From Cystobacter fuscus DSM 2262 (GTDB lineage Bacteria; Myxococcota; Myxococcia; Myxococcales; Myxococcaceae): a DNA stretch of 64,000 nt. A program made the position numbers and the translations under genes. This document shows positions 17,081 through 25,952 of this stretch, in pieces; within the stretch, counting starts at the first letter, position 1; each line of letters opens with the position of its first letter. The notes under the pieces were generated by a model that did no database searches, had not been told where the DNA came from, and saw only the letters and a program-made list of their open reading frames with translations. The stretch covers positions 62,001-126,000 of the forward strand of contig NZ_ANAH02000023.1 in assembly GCF_000335475.2 (NCBI RefSeq). Reading direction: 5' to 3'.

Positions 17081-18298
17081 TCAGTTGGGACGCTTGGGCT
17101 TCTTGGGGCGCTCGGGATCGGCCTCGGCGCTCCCGGCGACGTCCGCGGTCGTCACCGCCTTGGAGCCGAAGCGCTCGGCGATGCGATCCAACGCCGCGTT
17201 GAGCTTGTCGCTGCGCTTGGGGGCCTCGGGCTCGGAGAACAGCCCGAGCTGCCGCGGCTCGGCGCCGCCGCCCAGCTCCTGCATGGAGACGCCGGTCAGC
17301 CGCACCGGCTTGTCCTCGTGGGCCTTGTCCAGCAGCTCCCGGGCCACGCGGTAGAGCGTCTGTCCATCATCCGTGGGGGAGGCCAGGGTGGTCCTCCGGG
17401 TGATGAGGGTGAAGTCCGAGAACTTCACCTTGAGCTGCACCACCCGGCCCTTCACTCCCGCGCGCCGCATGCGGCGGCCCACCCGGAGCGCCTGCGAGTG
17501 GATGTAGGGACTCAGGGCGTCCAGGCCCGTCACGTCCTCGTCGAAGGTGTCCTCGGCGCCCACGCTCTTGGCCTCGCGATCGGGCACCACCTCGCGCGCG
17601 TCGATGCCCTGCGCGAGCTCCCACAGGTGACGTCCGGCCGAGCCGAACCGGGCCTCCATCCACGCCACGTCCCGCCGGGCCACGTCGCCAATGGTTTCCA
17701 GCCCCGCGCGCTTGAGGCCCTCCTCCGTCTTGGGCCCCACGCCCCACAACCGGCCCACGGGCAGCGCCGCGAGGAACGCCACCGTCTCCTCCGCGCGCAC
17801 CTCGCGCTGGCCGTTGGGCTTGGCCACGTCCGAGGCGATCTTCGCCACGAACTTCACCGCGGCGATCCCCGCCGAGGAGGGCAGGCCCGTCTCCGCGGCG
17901 ATCTCCTTGCGGATGCGCCGCGCGATGTCCGCCGGCGAGCCGAACAGCCCCACCGACGCCGTCACGTCCAGGAAGGCCTCGTCCAGGGACAAGGGCTCGA
18001 TGAGGGGCGTGTAGCGCTCGAAGATGGAGAACACCTGCTCGCTCGCCTCGCTGTACGCATGGAAGCGGGGCTTCACCACGATGGCGTGGGGCGCCATCTT
18101 CATGGCACGCGCCATGGGCAGGGCGCTGCGCACGCCGTACTTGCGCACCTCGTAGGAGGCGGCCACCACCACGCCTCGCCGTGCGTCGCCCCCGACGATG
18201 AGGGGCTTGCCGCGCAGCTCGGGACGATCCCGCTGCTCCACCGACGCATAGAAGGCGTCCATGTCCACGTGGATGATGGCTCGCATGGGTGGGCTCAC
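17081..18298 (-). CDS. dinB: DNA polymerase IV (Y-family)
   Basis: This translesion polymerase has the catalytic motifs IIHVDMDAFYASVEQ at the N terminus and LSLDEAFLDVT near residue 110, together with the thumb helix-hairpin segment LWGVGPKTEEGLKRAG. It lacks a proofreading domain, as expected. I place the start at GTG 18298 because GGAGGGAG sits 8 nt upstream, giving 405 residues (MSPPMRAIIHVD); ATG 18286 is the alternative. The C-terminal extension (about 330-405) includes QELGGGAEPRQLGLF, a beta-clamp-binding-like QxLGLF peptide. It lies at the end of the kinase-pseudouridine synthase-dinB set on the minus strand. Confidence 0.93.
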   Translation of the reverse strand: MSPPMRAIIHVDMDAFYASVEQRDRPELRGKPLIVGGDARRGVVVAASYEVRKYGVRSALPMARAMKMAPHAIVVKPRFHAYSEASEQVFSIFERYTPLIEPLSLDEAFLDVTASVGLFGSPADIARRIRKEIAAETGLPSSAGIAAVKFVAKIASDVAKPNGQREVRAEETVAFLAALPVGRLWGVGPKTEEGLKRAGLETIGDVARRDVAWMEARFGSAGRHLWELAQGIDAREVVPDREAKSVGAEDTFDEDVTGLDALSPYIHSQALRVGRRMRRAGVKGRVVQLKVKFSDFTLITRRTTLASPTDDGQTLYRVARELLDKAHEDKPVRLTGVSMQELGGGAEPRQLGLFSEPEAPKRSDKLNAALDRIAERFGSKAVTTADVAGSAEADPERPKKPKRPN

Positions 18299-18326
18299 TC
18301 TACGGGCTCCCTCCGACACGCGCGGC

Positions 18327-19271
18327 TCACGCTCCGGGTGGCACGGCCAGGGCGTGCTTCTCCAGCACCGAGCGCAGCTCCGGGGGCAGGGGACTCGTGA
18401 CGCGCACGGGCTCGCGCGTCACCGGGTGCGTGAACTCGAGCGCGCGGGCGTGCAGGAAGAAGCGGCCGAGCCCCGGCTCCTCTCGTCCCTCGTACAGCGC
18501 GTCGCCCACGATGGGGGCGCCCACCGCGGCCAGATGGGCACGCACCTGGTGCAGCACGCCCGTGGAGATGCGCACCTCCACGAAGCTGTACTCCCCCTCG
18601 CGTGCCAGCACGCGGAACTCCGAGTGCGCCTCGCGCGCGCCCTCGCCGCCCTCCACCGCGGGCTCCACCCGGTCCGGGTGCCGCGGATGGTGGCGCAGGG
18701 GCAGCTCGATTTCTCCCTCGTCCGCCAGGGGTCCCGTCACCAGTGCCCAGTAGCGCTTGTCCACCGCGCGCCCGCCGAACGCCTCGCGCACCGCCGCCCA
18801 CGCCTCGCGCGTGCGCGCCGCCACCATCACCCCGGACGTCTCGATGTCCAGCCGGTGGCACAGCCCGCCCTCGCGCTCGTCCTCCGAGGCCCCGGCGCAC
18901 TCGGGGTGGCGCGCCAGCAGGGCGTTGGCCAGCGTGCCCGTCTCGCCCGGTTGCAAGGGGTGGGACGGGGTGCCCGCGGGCTTGTCCAGGAAGACGAGCG
19001 CCTCGTCCTCGTGCAGCACCACCAGCGGCGCTCCCGGCTCCGGCACCACCTCGCGCCGCTCCTCGGGCACCACCACGCCGATGCGCTGGCCCGCCGTGAC
19101 GATGAGCCCCTTCTTCGCCGTGCGGCCGTCCACCTTCACCGCGCCCGCGTCGAAGAGCTTCTTGAGCCTCGCGCGCGACAGCCCCAGGGCCTCGCCGATG
19201 AAGAGGTCCACCCGCTGCCCGGCCTTGTCCGCCTCCACCACCAGCGTGTGCGTCGTCGCGCTCGCGTTCAC
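18327..19271 (-). CDS. RluA/RluD-family 23S rRNA pseudouridine synthase
   Basis: The 314-residue product has an N-terminal S4 RNA-binding domain (about 10-75: [29 protein letters not shown]) and a catalytic domain with [12 protein letters not shown] near 147, whose Asp is the RluA-family catalytic residue. [13 protein letters not shown] and [10 protein letters not shown] are further family motifs. Such enzymes isomerise uridine in 23S rRNA or tRNA. The GTG start overlaps the kinase stop by 4 bp (GTGA), so its translation is coupled to a Ser/Thr kinase. The exact modification site (RluC, RluD or other) cannot be set by eye. Confidence 0.9.
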   Translation of the reverse strand: MNASATTHTLVVEADKAGQRVDLFIGEALGLSRARLKKLFDAGAVKVDGRTAKKGLIVTAGQRIGVVVPEERREVVPEPGAPLVVLHEDEALVFLDKPAGTPSHPLQPGETGTLANALLARHPECAGASEDEREGGLCHRLDIETSGVMVAARTREAWAAVREAFGGRAVDKRYWALVTGPLADEGEIELPLRHHPRHPDRVEPAVEGGEGAREAHSEFRVLAREGEYSFVEVRISTGVLHQVRAHLAAVGAPIVGDALYEGREEPGLGRFFLHARALEFTHPVTREPVRVTSPLPPELRSVLEKHALAVPPGA

Positions 19272-20404
19272 TCGGAGAGTGCCTCGTAGACTTCCTCCGC
19301 CGTCTGGAACCGGTCATCCGGTTCCTTGCGGAGCAGTCGATGCGCCACCCGCGCCAGTTGGGGATCCGCCCGGGGGTTGAGGGCCAAGAGGGGAGGGGGC
19401 TCGGTTTCCAGCACCTTGTGCCACAAGTCCACCGGGGACTTCGCATCAAAAGGAGGCCGGCCCGTCAGCAGCTCGTAGAGCACGACGCCCAGGCTGTAGA
19501 GGTCCGTGCGCCCGTCGAGCGGCTCGTCCAATATCTGCTCCGGCGCCATGTAGCGCAGGGTGCCCACCATGCGGCCGTCCAGCGTCATCCCCGCGTCATC
19601 CGCGAGGAACTTCGCCAGGCCGAAGTCCATCAACCGCACCTGCCGATCCTCGTCCACCATGATGTTGGAGGGCTTCAGGTCGCGGTGCACCAGCCCGTGC
19701 GCGTGGATGTACGCGAGCGCCTCGCACACCTGGAGCAGCGAGTCCTTGAGCCGGCCCATCCGCTCCGGCCGGTTGAGCTCCTCCAGCCGCAGCACCGACT
19801 CGCGCGTCTCCGGAGGGGCATGGGGCCTCGTCCGGTCCTCCGGCGGCTCGAAGTCCAGCGGATCCAGGTCGTCCGAGTCCGAGTCCAACCAGGGTTCCAC
19901 CGGCGCGCGTGACATCCGCCCCGGTGCTTCCGTGGAGCCCGAGCGCATGACGCCGCACTCCTCGCTGGGAGACTCCTCGGCGAAGGCCGACAGATCGAAC
20001 TTCAGCACTCCGGACGGCTCGGACCCGTCTTCCCCGGACTCGTCCTCGGAGCGCTCCAGGCTCGCCTTCGCACGCACGGGCGAGACACGGGAGGCCTCCG
20101 ACTTCAAGGCGAGGTAGTCGCGCAGGGTGAGCCCCTCGATGAGCTCCATCACGAGGTAGGGCGAGCTCTGGAACATGCCCGTGTCGTAGACCTTCACCAC
20201 GTTGGGGTGGGAGAGGTCCGTGAGGGTCTCGAACTCGCGCAGCAGGCGACGTGCCGCGCGGGAGTCCCGGGTGGGAGCTCCCGACAGCACCTTGAGGGCG
20301 ACCGGCTCGCTGGTCTGTCCATCGAGGGCCCGGTAGACGGTTCCGACTCCCCCACTGCCGAGTGTCTCGAGGACACGGTACCCGCCGATGACCTTGGGAA
20401 GCAT
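19268..20404 (-). CDS. Ser/Thr protein kinase with a large acidic insert
   Basis: This 378-residue cytoplasmic Hanks-type kinase has no membrane segment or extra domain. Kinase landmarks are GSGGVGTVY (glycine loop, 17-25), ALKVL (Lys38), HRDLKPSN (catalytic loop, Asp242) and DFG (260-262), followed by APEQ. Between the hinge/alpha-D region (about residue 100) and alpha-E (about 215) there is an insert of about 115 residues. It is rich in Ser, Asp, Glu and Pro (for example [14 protein letters not shown] and [17 protein letters not shown]) and is almost certainly disordered. It could be an autophosphorylation or docking segment. It leads a coupled set with a pseudouridine synthase and dinB. 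Confidence 0.88.
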   Translation of the reverse strand: MLPKVIGGYRVLETLGSGGVGTVYRALDGQTSEPVALKVLSGAPTRDSRAARRLLREFETLTDLSHPNVVKVYDTGMFQSSPYLVMELIEGLTLRDYLALKSEASRVSPVRAKASLERSEDESGEDGSEPSGVLKFDLSAFAEESPSEECGVMRSGSTEAPGRMSRAPVEPWLDSDSDDLDPLDFEPPEDRTRPHAPPETRESVLRLEELNRPERMGRLKDSLLQVCEALAYIHAHGLVHRDLKPSNIMVDEDRQVRLMDFGLAKFLADDAGMTLDGRMVGTLRYMAPEQILDEPLDGRTDLYSLGVVLYELLTGRPPFDAKSPVDLWHKVLETEPPPLLALNPRADPQLARVAHRLLRKEPDDRFQTAEEVYEALSE

Positions 20405-20530
20405 CAGGCGGAAGATCCTAGAGACTCCGTCGCGCCGGGGTCAAACCACCTCGGGTTCACTCGGCTCCTCGCGGGTGCCCGTTGCTCTCCCGGGGCCCCG
20501 TTGGAATACAAAAGAGGGACTTCCGGGATC

Positions 20531-20550
20531 ACGGCCCGCTTCCGGGCCGT
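20531..20550 (-). terminator. Hairpin downstream of the propeller-like lipoprotein gene
   Basis: ACGGCCCG (20531-20538) pairs perfectly with CGGGCCGT (20543-20550) across a 4-nt loop. Read on the minus strand it begins 17 nt after the lipoprotein stop; a TCTTTTG stretch follows about 13 nt later. It may be a terminator. Confidence 0.45.
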
Positions 20551-20567
20551 GTGCCGGAGCCGACGGC

Positions 20568-22346
20568 TCAGCGGTTGAGCTGGTAGACTTCCATCACGCC
20601 GCGCCCGGGCTGGTTGGCGTCCGGCCGGAGCCAGCCCACTACCGGAGTTCCCGACTTCTCCACCTGCAACTGGAGGGGCCAGGGGGAGGACGTCTCGCCG
20701 GAGACGGGTTGATTCAGTTCCCCCACGCGCATCCACGCCGAGCCATTCCAGCGCCACACCTCGGCCTTGCCGGGCATGCTCCAGGCGAGCACGGGCTGCT
20801 CGGTGTTGTCCAGGGCGAGCACGGGCACCACCGAGGTGACGTCCACCGTGGAGGGAATGGGAATGGGCGTGCCCACGGCCGTCCAGGTGTTGCCTTTCAG
20901 GCGGCGCACCTGGATGGCACCCGGCTCGTTCCAGGCCACGATGGGCTCGCCGTTGGACTGCAGCACCAGGGAGGGGTTGCCGGGCAGGGCGTCACGCGCC
21001 TGCATCGGCCACTCACTCCATTCATAGGAGTAATCCTGGCGGCGGATGACCATGAGTCGGTAGCCGTTGTCCACGCGCTCGCTCCACGCCAGCGCGAGGG
21101 AGTCCAGGGTCGTGTTCGTCTCCATCGCCAGGTGGCGTCCCAGGAGGGCCGTGCCTTGCGAGTAGGTATTGAAGAACGAGGTGTCCTCGGTCGGCCCCCG
21201 CCAGTAGATCATCAGGCCCCCGAAGCCGGGAGCCGTCTTCGACCCCGCGAGCCAGGCGAGCCTCGCGGTTCCGTTTTTCGACAGGCGGAGCGCCGCCCGG
21301 TCGATCAAGGGGAAGGGACCCTCGGGATTGGGTCCGACGGTGAACTGCCTCGCCCAGTCATCCCCCTGGTGGCTCCACACGGAGATCGACGAGCTGTTCG
21401 CGTCCCGGCTGATCCAGCCGACGGTGGGAATGCCGGACTCGTCCAACGCGATGTCCGCCCCGACGTCGCGCAGATCGCTTGCGGGGAAGGGCTTGGAGGG
21501 GATCGACTTCCAGCCCTGCCCATCCCAGTTCCGGACGACCACGGAGGAGGAGGACGCACGCCAGGAGACGAGCGGGCGGCCCTCGCTGTTCAGGCTCAAG
21601 GTGGGTCCCTGGGCCGAGAGGAGGGGGGGCTCATCCGTGGGCAGCAGGCTTCCCATCACCTCGCCCAGCGGGATGAAGACGGGCACCTGCCAGGCCCAGG
21701 CCGAATCGACGTTCCCCGAGAGGAAGGAGTTACCCGCGGGATCCTCGGCCCGGCCCATCAGCGTGGCGGCGATGGTCTGGGGCGGCGTGATGTTCATCGA
21801 GTGGGCCGGGAAGAAGAGCGTCTTGCGGTCCTCGGACAGCCCCGAGGGGGAGAGCAGTTGTGTTCCCCCGCCGCTCGCGTTCAGGCGCAGGGTCAGGGTG
21901 CCGAGCGCCGAGGTGGTCAGTGGCTCGGAGAACTTGAGCGCGATGGGCGCCGCCTTCACCGGCACCTGGGGTTCGCCACGCGAGGGGAAGGTGGTGAGGA
22001 GCAGTGGCGCCGTGCGGTCCACGCGCACCTTGCGAGGCTCGCTCTTGTAGACCTGCTCGCCGATCCACGCCCGGGCCTCCAGCGTGTACTCACCCTCGGG
22101 CCAGCCGGTCGTGTCCCAGCGGTAGCTGGCGTCCCCGATCGTGGCCAGCCAGCCGTCATTCACGTAGAGGTCCACCCGGTCCGGAGCGCCCCCTGTCACG
22201 GTCAGGGCAATGCCCAGATCGCCCCGGGTCTCGGTCCGTTCGGCGGGTGAGAGGAATTCCACCTCCAATTCGTCTCCGCCACAGCCCTGGACCAGCGCGG
22301 CCGCGAGACCTACTCCCAGCATCCACCGTCTCGGTTGACCCAGCAT
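20568..22346 (-). CDS. Large lipoprotein with Ig-like and propeller-like repeats
   Basis: ATG 22346, with AGGAG 9 nt upstream, begins a 592-residue protein with the lipobox LAAALVQGCGG (Cys at about residue 22). An Ig-like domain of the bacterial surface type follows (VEFLSPAERTETRGDLGIALTVTGG, with the YRWDTTGWPEGEYTLEARA strand). A Big_5-like domain comes next (AAPIALKFSEPLTTSALGTLTLRL). The C-terminal 370 residues contain repeated blades such as PTLSLNSEGRPLVSW, ADIALDESGIPTVGW and PSLVLQSNGEPIVAWNE, each with an RNWDGQGW/RWNGSAW-type strand: a beta propeller. It is probably a surface-anchored binding protein of unknown ligand. It is separated from the neighbouring wall-hydrolase gene by 380 bp with palindromes. 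Confidence 0.8.
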   Translation of the reverse strand: MLGQPRRWMLGVGLAAALVQGCGGDELEVEFLSPAERTETRGDLGIALTVTGGAPDRVDLYVNDGWLATIGDASYRWDTTGWPEGEYTLEARAWIGEQVYKSEPRKVRVDRTAPLLLTTFPSRGEPQVPVKAAPIALKFSEPLTTSALGTLTLRLNASGGGTQLLSPSGLSEDRKTLFFPAHSMNITPPQTIAATLMGRAEDPAGNSFLSGNVDSAWAWQVPVFIPLGEVMGSLLPTDEPPLLSAQGPTLSLNSEGRPLVSWRASSSSVVVRNWDGQGWKSIPSKPFPASDLRDVGADIALDESGIPTVGWISRDANSSSISVWSHQGDDWARQFTVGPNPEGPFPLIDRAALRLSKNGTARLAWLAGSKTAPGFGGLMIYWRGPTEDTSFFNTYSQGTALLGRHLAMETNTTLDSLALAWSERVDNGYRLMVIRRQDYSYEWSEWPMQARDALPGNPSLVLQSNGEPIVAWNEPGAIQVRRLKGNTWTAVGTPIPIPSTVDVTSVVPVLALDNTEQPVLAWSMPGKAEVWRWNGSAWMRVGELNQPVSGETSSPWPLQLQVEKSGTPVVGWLRPDANQPGRGVMEVYQLNR

Positions 22347-22518
22347 GTTTGTTTTCTCCTGATGTTCGGCGAAACGTCGGGTTCCTTCACCCTGGGTCTG
22401 ACGGTTCCGCCCCGCGGCCGCGCGCGTTCCCTCGCTACGTCGGCACAAGGCATGCCCCGTGTGAAGCCAGGCGGTACTTCTCTACCTCAAGATCAGGAGC
22501 GTTTGAAATTTGATTCGT

Positions 22519-22537
22519 GACACACGGATCGTGTGTC
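22519..22537. repeat. 8-bp-arm palindrome
   Basis: GACACACG (22519-22526) pairs with CGTGTGTC (22530-22537) across a 3-nt centre. It lies in AT-richer DNA about 175 bp upstream of the lipoprotein start and could be an operator or a terminator stem. Confidence 0.45.
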
Positions 22538-22583
22538 TTTCATGCAAATCCAGACATCATGGCGGGTAAATCCAGGGAGCCCC

Positions 22584-22601
22584 GTGGACGATTGCGTCCA
22601 C
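22584..22601. repeat. Palindrome GTGGACG-ATTG-CGTCCAC, copy 1
   Basis: Seven-base perfect arms around ATTG. The same arms recur 107 bp away at 22691-22708 with the centre ATTC, so 17 of 18 bases agree. Confidence 0.7.
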
Positions 22602-22690
22602 CGTGGCGGCCGCGGAATGTGAGTCGAAAGACCCGTGGCGGGTCAAAGAGAGACGGAATCCAGAGGGCCCGGGAGTTTCCCGAGATGGCC

Positions 22691-22708
22691 GTGGACGATT
22701 CCGTCCAC
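22691..22708. repeat. Palindrome GTGGACG-ATTC-CGTCCAC, copy 2
   Basis: The second copy sits 18 bp downstream of the SleB-like gene stop as read on the minus strand. That position suits a transcription terminator or RNA-stabilising hairpin; the duplicated form would also suit a protein-binding site. Confidence 0.7.
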
Positions 22709-22726
22709 GCCCCGGTTCATCACCCT

Positions 22727-24889
22727 CTATGCGCTTTTCTTCTCCGCGCGAGCCTTGCGCGTCTGGCGGAGCTCCTCCTGCGTCTGGTGCGGCCACTTCT
22801 CCGGGTACTTGAACGCGTAGAACAGGAAGTCATCCGGCCTCTTCTCCTCCGGGGCGGTCTTGAAGAGCTGGTTGTTGATGCAGACCAGGGTCTTGTCACC
22901 GCCTTGCGAGACGAAAGCAGGGGTGGAGCGGCCTTTGTCGCTCTGGGCCTTCGGACTGTAGAAGTAGACCACGTCGCCCATGTTTCCCGCCTGTCGCATG
23001 AAGATGGGCGTCACCACGTCGATGATGGCCTTCACCTTGTCGCGATCCTTCATCTGTGAATGGGCGGGTGCTCTGATGCACTGAATGGCCTCCTGATAGA
23101 TCTTCTTCTGGTAGGCCTCGAACCCCGTGTTCTGGATGATCTCGGCCGCCGAGAGGCATCGCTCCCAGATTTCGTATTTGCGTCCCACCCGGTTCATGAT
23201 CGTGTGGGCGACACCCGCCCAGGACGTCGGGCTCTGCCCGATGGCCTCACCGCAGATCGTGGCGACGAAGATCTCGAACTCCTCCCGCCGATCCGCGGGG
23301 ACGACGGGCATGGGCGAGTAGAGCGCCTCGATGTGGCCCGAGGGGGTGACGGAGTTGGAGCTGCAGACCCCCGAGGCGAAGACGCGTGAGACGAACGCGC
23401 CGGAATCGAAGGGAGCGAAGCCGACGGAGGCGTTGTGGCCCTCGCGCGCCGCGTAGTCCGCGATGGCCCAGACGGGCACGTTCTTGTCCGCCCCGTGAGG
23501 CAGGGGCGTCAGGACCACGAACACCTCCAGGCCCTTGACCTTCTTGAGCGCCTGCACGTCCTCGCGCGGCAGGCTCTTCAAGTTGAAGAACGTGTGCTGG
23601 AACCTGTTCTGGCGGCTCGTGACCGACAGGTTCTCCAGTGGAGCCAGCCGCGTCTGGATGTCATCCGGTGAGCACGTCGCCAGGAAGAAGAAGTCCTCGT
23701 TCCGGGGCGCGCGGGAGTGGTCGCCCGCGTTGGACAGGCGCTCGGAGAGCAACTCCAGGAGGAAGCCCTCCAGGTAGTCGCCCAGCTCCTCGAGCCGCTG
23801 GGTGTCCCCCTCCGTGTACAGAACGTAGGGCGTGAGCTGCAGATCCAGCGCCACGTTCTCGTGGAAGCCCTCGAACGCGCCCTGGATGGCCAGTTCGCCG
23901 TTGTTCAGCGACACCGTGAAGTCCGTCAACCGGGGCCTGTCCACCGTGAGCGCGGGCCGGGGAAGCGGCCGGAGCTGTTCCAGCGGCGCGGCCGGTTTCT
24001 GGGCGCTCTTCTCCTTCTTCTCCGGAGCGGGAGGCGGCGGGCGCGTGAGCGTGAGCTGATACTGGAAGGCCAGCTTTGGCGTCGACTCGACCCCGCCCGT
24101 CGCGAGGAGATGGTCCTCGTTCCACTCCCCCTCCTCATCGCCCGGTGTGGAAGCGAACCCCACCTTCCACCGCAAGCGCCCGGTCGTCGCCGAATCCCCG
24201 ACCACCCACTCCATCCGGACCCTCGCCTGCTCATCGGGCTCCAGACCCTCGGGCGGCGTGGGATGGATGTCCACCGTCGCCTGGAGCCCCTTGAAGAGTT
24301 CGCAGAAGTCCGGCTCGAGCTGGATGCCGGACCCGACGTGCATCCCGAGCAGGCCGATCGCCTTCTGGAACTTCTCCTCGAAGGCGGGGGCGAGGGGGCT
24401 GAAGCGGATGTCCGCCTTCAACGCGTAGGCGATGCTCTTGGGGTCCGTGGGGAGGACCTCGACGGCCTCATTGCCGAAGAGGGACGGCTCGATCCGGTAG
24501 CCCATGCGCCCCGTGCCGATGAGGCCGAGTTCCAGGATGGAGACACGCAGTGGCCGGTGCCCCGTGGCATCTTTCTCCAGGACCTGGAAGACCTTCCCCT
24601 TGGGAACGAGCCAGGTCTCGCGTGGGTGGGAGGCCCGCTTGTCGGCGAGGCTGTCCCCCTGGATGATCCATTCGAGCCTGCACGGTATCGGCTCGATCAC
24701 GTTCCTGCATTCTCCGCCTATCTGGACGGGCCAGTCGTTCAGGTCGCGCGGCGCGGGCTGATCCTTGCGCTCGGGCGTGAGGTTGATGCGAGGCGCCGCC
24801 CGGATCCGCAGGACCCCGTCATAGCCCAGCGGAAGGTGGCAGGTCGTGGACGGCGCTTCGCTCCCAGGTGCGTTCTCGGTCGGTGCCAT
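22727..24889 (-). CDS. Signal-less protein with C-terminal SleB-like cell-wall hydrolase domain
   Basis: ATG 24889 (AGGA 8 nt upstream) gives a 720-residue protein without a Sec, Tat or lipoprotein signal. Residues 1 to about 500 are beta-rich and unassigned, with a PPPPAPEKKEKSAQKPAAP linker near 300. The C-terminal domain, about 535-680, resembles SleB/hydrolase_2 wall lytic transglycosylases: FVATICGEAIGQSPTSWAGV with Glu548 as the probable catalytic acid, HTIMNRVG, and VVYFYSP. A wall hydrolase without its own export signal is expected to leave by a dedicated system or lysis. It lies 25 bp downstream of a giant papain/M23-like gene and two exported SH3 genes, and probably works with them. 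The domain call is by motif pattern only. Confidence 0.65.
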   Translation of the reverse strand: MAPTENAPGSEAPSTTCHLPLGYDGVLRIRAAPRINLTPERKDQPAPRDLNDWPVQIGGECRNVIEPIPCRLEWIIQGDSLADKRASHPRETWLVPKGKVFQVLEKDATGHRPLRVSILELGLIGTGRMGYRIEPSLFGNEAVEVLPTDPKSIAYALKADIRFSPLAPAFEEKFQKAIGLLGMHVGSGIQLEPDFCELFKGLQATVDIHPTPPEGLEPDEQARVRMEWVVGDSATTGRLRWKVGFASTPGDEEGEWNEDHLLATGGVESTPKLAFQYQLTLTRPPPPAPEKKEKSAQKPAAPLEQLRPLPRPALTVDRPRLTDFTVSLNNGELAIQGAFEGFHENVALDLQLTPYVLYTEGDTQRLEELGDYLEGFLLELLSERLSNAGDHSRAPRNEDFFFLATCSPDDIQTRLAPLENLSVTSRQNRFQHTFFNLKSLPREDVQALKKVKGLEVFVVLTPLPHGADKNVPVWAIADYAAREGHNASVGFAPFDSGAFVSRVFASGVCSSNSVTPSGHIEALYSPMPVVPADRREEFEIFVATICGEAIGQSPTSWAGVAHTIMNRVGRKYEIWERCLSAAEIIQNTGFEAYQKKIYQEAIQCIRAPAHSQMKDRDKVKAIIDVVTPIFMRQAGNMGDVVYFYSPKAQSDKGRSTPAFVSQGGDKTLVCINNQLFKTAPEEKRPDDFLFYAFKYPEKWPHQTQEELRQTRKARAEKKSA

Positions 24890-24914
24890 GTGGGTGTCCT
24901 TTCCTGGGAGCGGA

Positions 24915-25952
24915 TCAGCTCTCGAGTTTGAATGGGGCACTGCACGGCATCATGTCGCTCTGGCGCACGGGCCTCGGCTTCTTGCTCTTGGCGTCGAGCG
25001 GGCGCCGGACCGAGAACTGGTACTGGATGCCGGGAACCAGTGCCTGGACCTCGATGGTCGCGACGAAGTCGCCATTCGGATCACAACCCCCGCGTGGACT
25101 CTTCGGGTGCGGCGTGGCGTACCGGACGTCCTCCGGTTTCGGCTTCGGGGTGCTGCTCTCGGGAGCTTTGCCCTTCGAATCGAAGTCGATGACGAGCTCG
25201 AACTCGCGGGCGACCGCCCAGGCGGCGGCATCCTTCGTGCCGGGCACCGGCACCTCGACGCCCTCGGCATGGCAGCGGACCTCCACCACCTCGCCCTTGC
25301 GCTCCACCTTCAGGTCCCCCTCCCACCGAGGCGTGAAGTCATACTTGCCCTCCGCCTGCAGGCTCTTGAGGTCGGCGCTCGGATCGGTCGAGACGAGCTC
25401 CAGCTTGAATTGATGGACTCCCTCGAGGCTCGCGGCCTTGCTTCCGGCGGGGTAGGGCACACGTGCCGAGACGAGCCAGTCCGCGACGCCCTCTCCGCTC
25501 CGGACGGCGAGCTTCTTGGGTTTCAACGCGGCGAAGTTCTTGAGGACCTCCCACTTCTGGCTTCCCGGGAGCAGGCGGGAGAAGCGGGCGGTGAACTTGT
25601 TGAGATCCTCGGGCGTTCCGGACACGCACGCGGAAATCTCCAGCTCGCACACTCCCATCTTGGGAACGGGCTTGAAGGCGAGCACGGCGCGCGTCTGGGG
25701 ATCCATCGGGCGAAAGCCCACCTTCCGGTACAGACCCGGCCGGGGGTGGGAGATGCGCAGGCTGTCGGACGCCTCCGCCTTCAACTCCTCGAAGCGCGCC
25801 CGCGTGATGGAACCATCGCCCTCGCCCGTGGTCTCGCCGCCGAAGGGGTACAGCAGGGGGAGCCCGCTCAGGGCGGTGAAGTCGAACCAATAGAAGCGCT
25901 CGGCGCCGGGCGGGAGGTCTCCCCGGGCGAGCAGGTCGAAGAGCCGGCCGGG
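24915..25952 (-). pseudogene. C-terminal part of the giant papain/M23-like protein, separated by a frameshift
   Basis: This frame continues the gene at 25868-30430 after a shift near 25945-25955. Read backwards from 24915, the coding-like sequence stays open to a stop at 25977-25979. It begins GRLFDLLARGDLPPGAERF, which fits directly after HPAG of the upstream frame. There is no ATG or GTG between that stop and the rest; the only conventional initiator is a TTG at 25784, with no ribosome site. The fragment of about 345 residues is beta-rich with no recognised domain. A one-base deletion in the GC run around 25950 would explain it; a sequencing error or a programmed shift are the alternatives. 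It ends 25 bp before the SleB-like gene. Confidence 0.65.

Larger units (their letters stand above)
22347..22726. other. Palindrome-rich intergenic region
   Basis: These 380 bp lie downstream of the SleB-like gene and upstream of the lipoprotein gene (both minus strand). No credible gene is present. They hold two copies of an inverted repeat (22584-22601 and 22691-22708), a GACCCG-TGG-CGGGTC hairpin (22630-22644), and GACACACG-GAT-CGTGTGTC (22519-22537). Promoter and terminator functions are both likely here. Confidence 0.6.
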
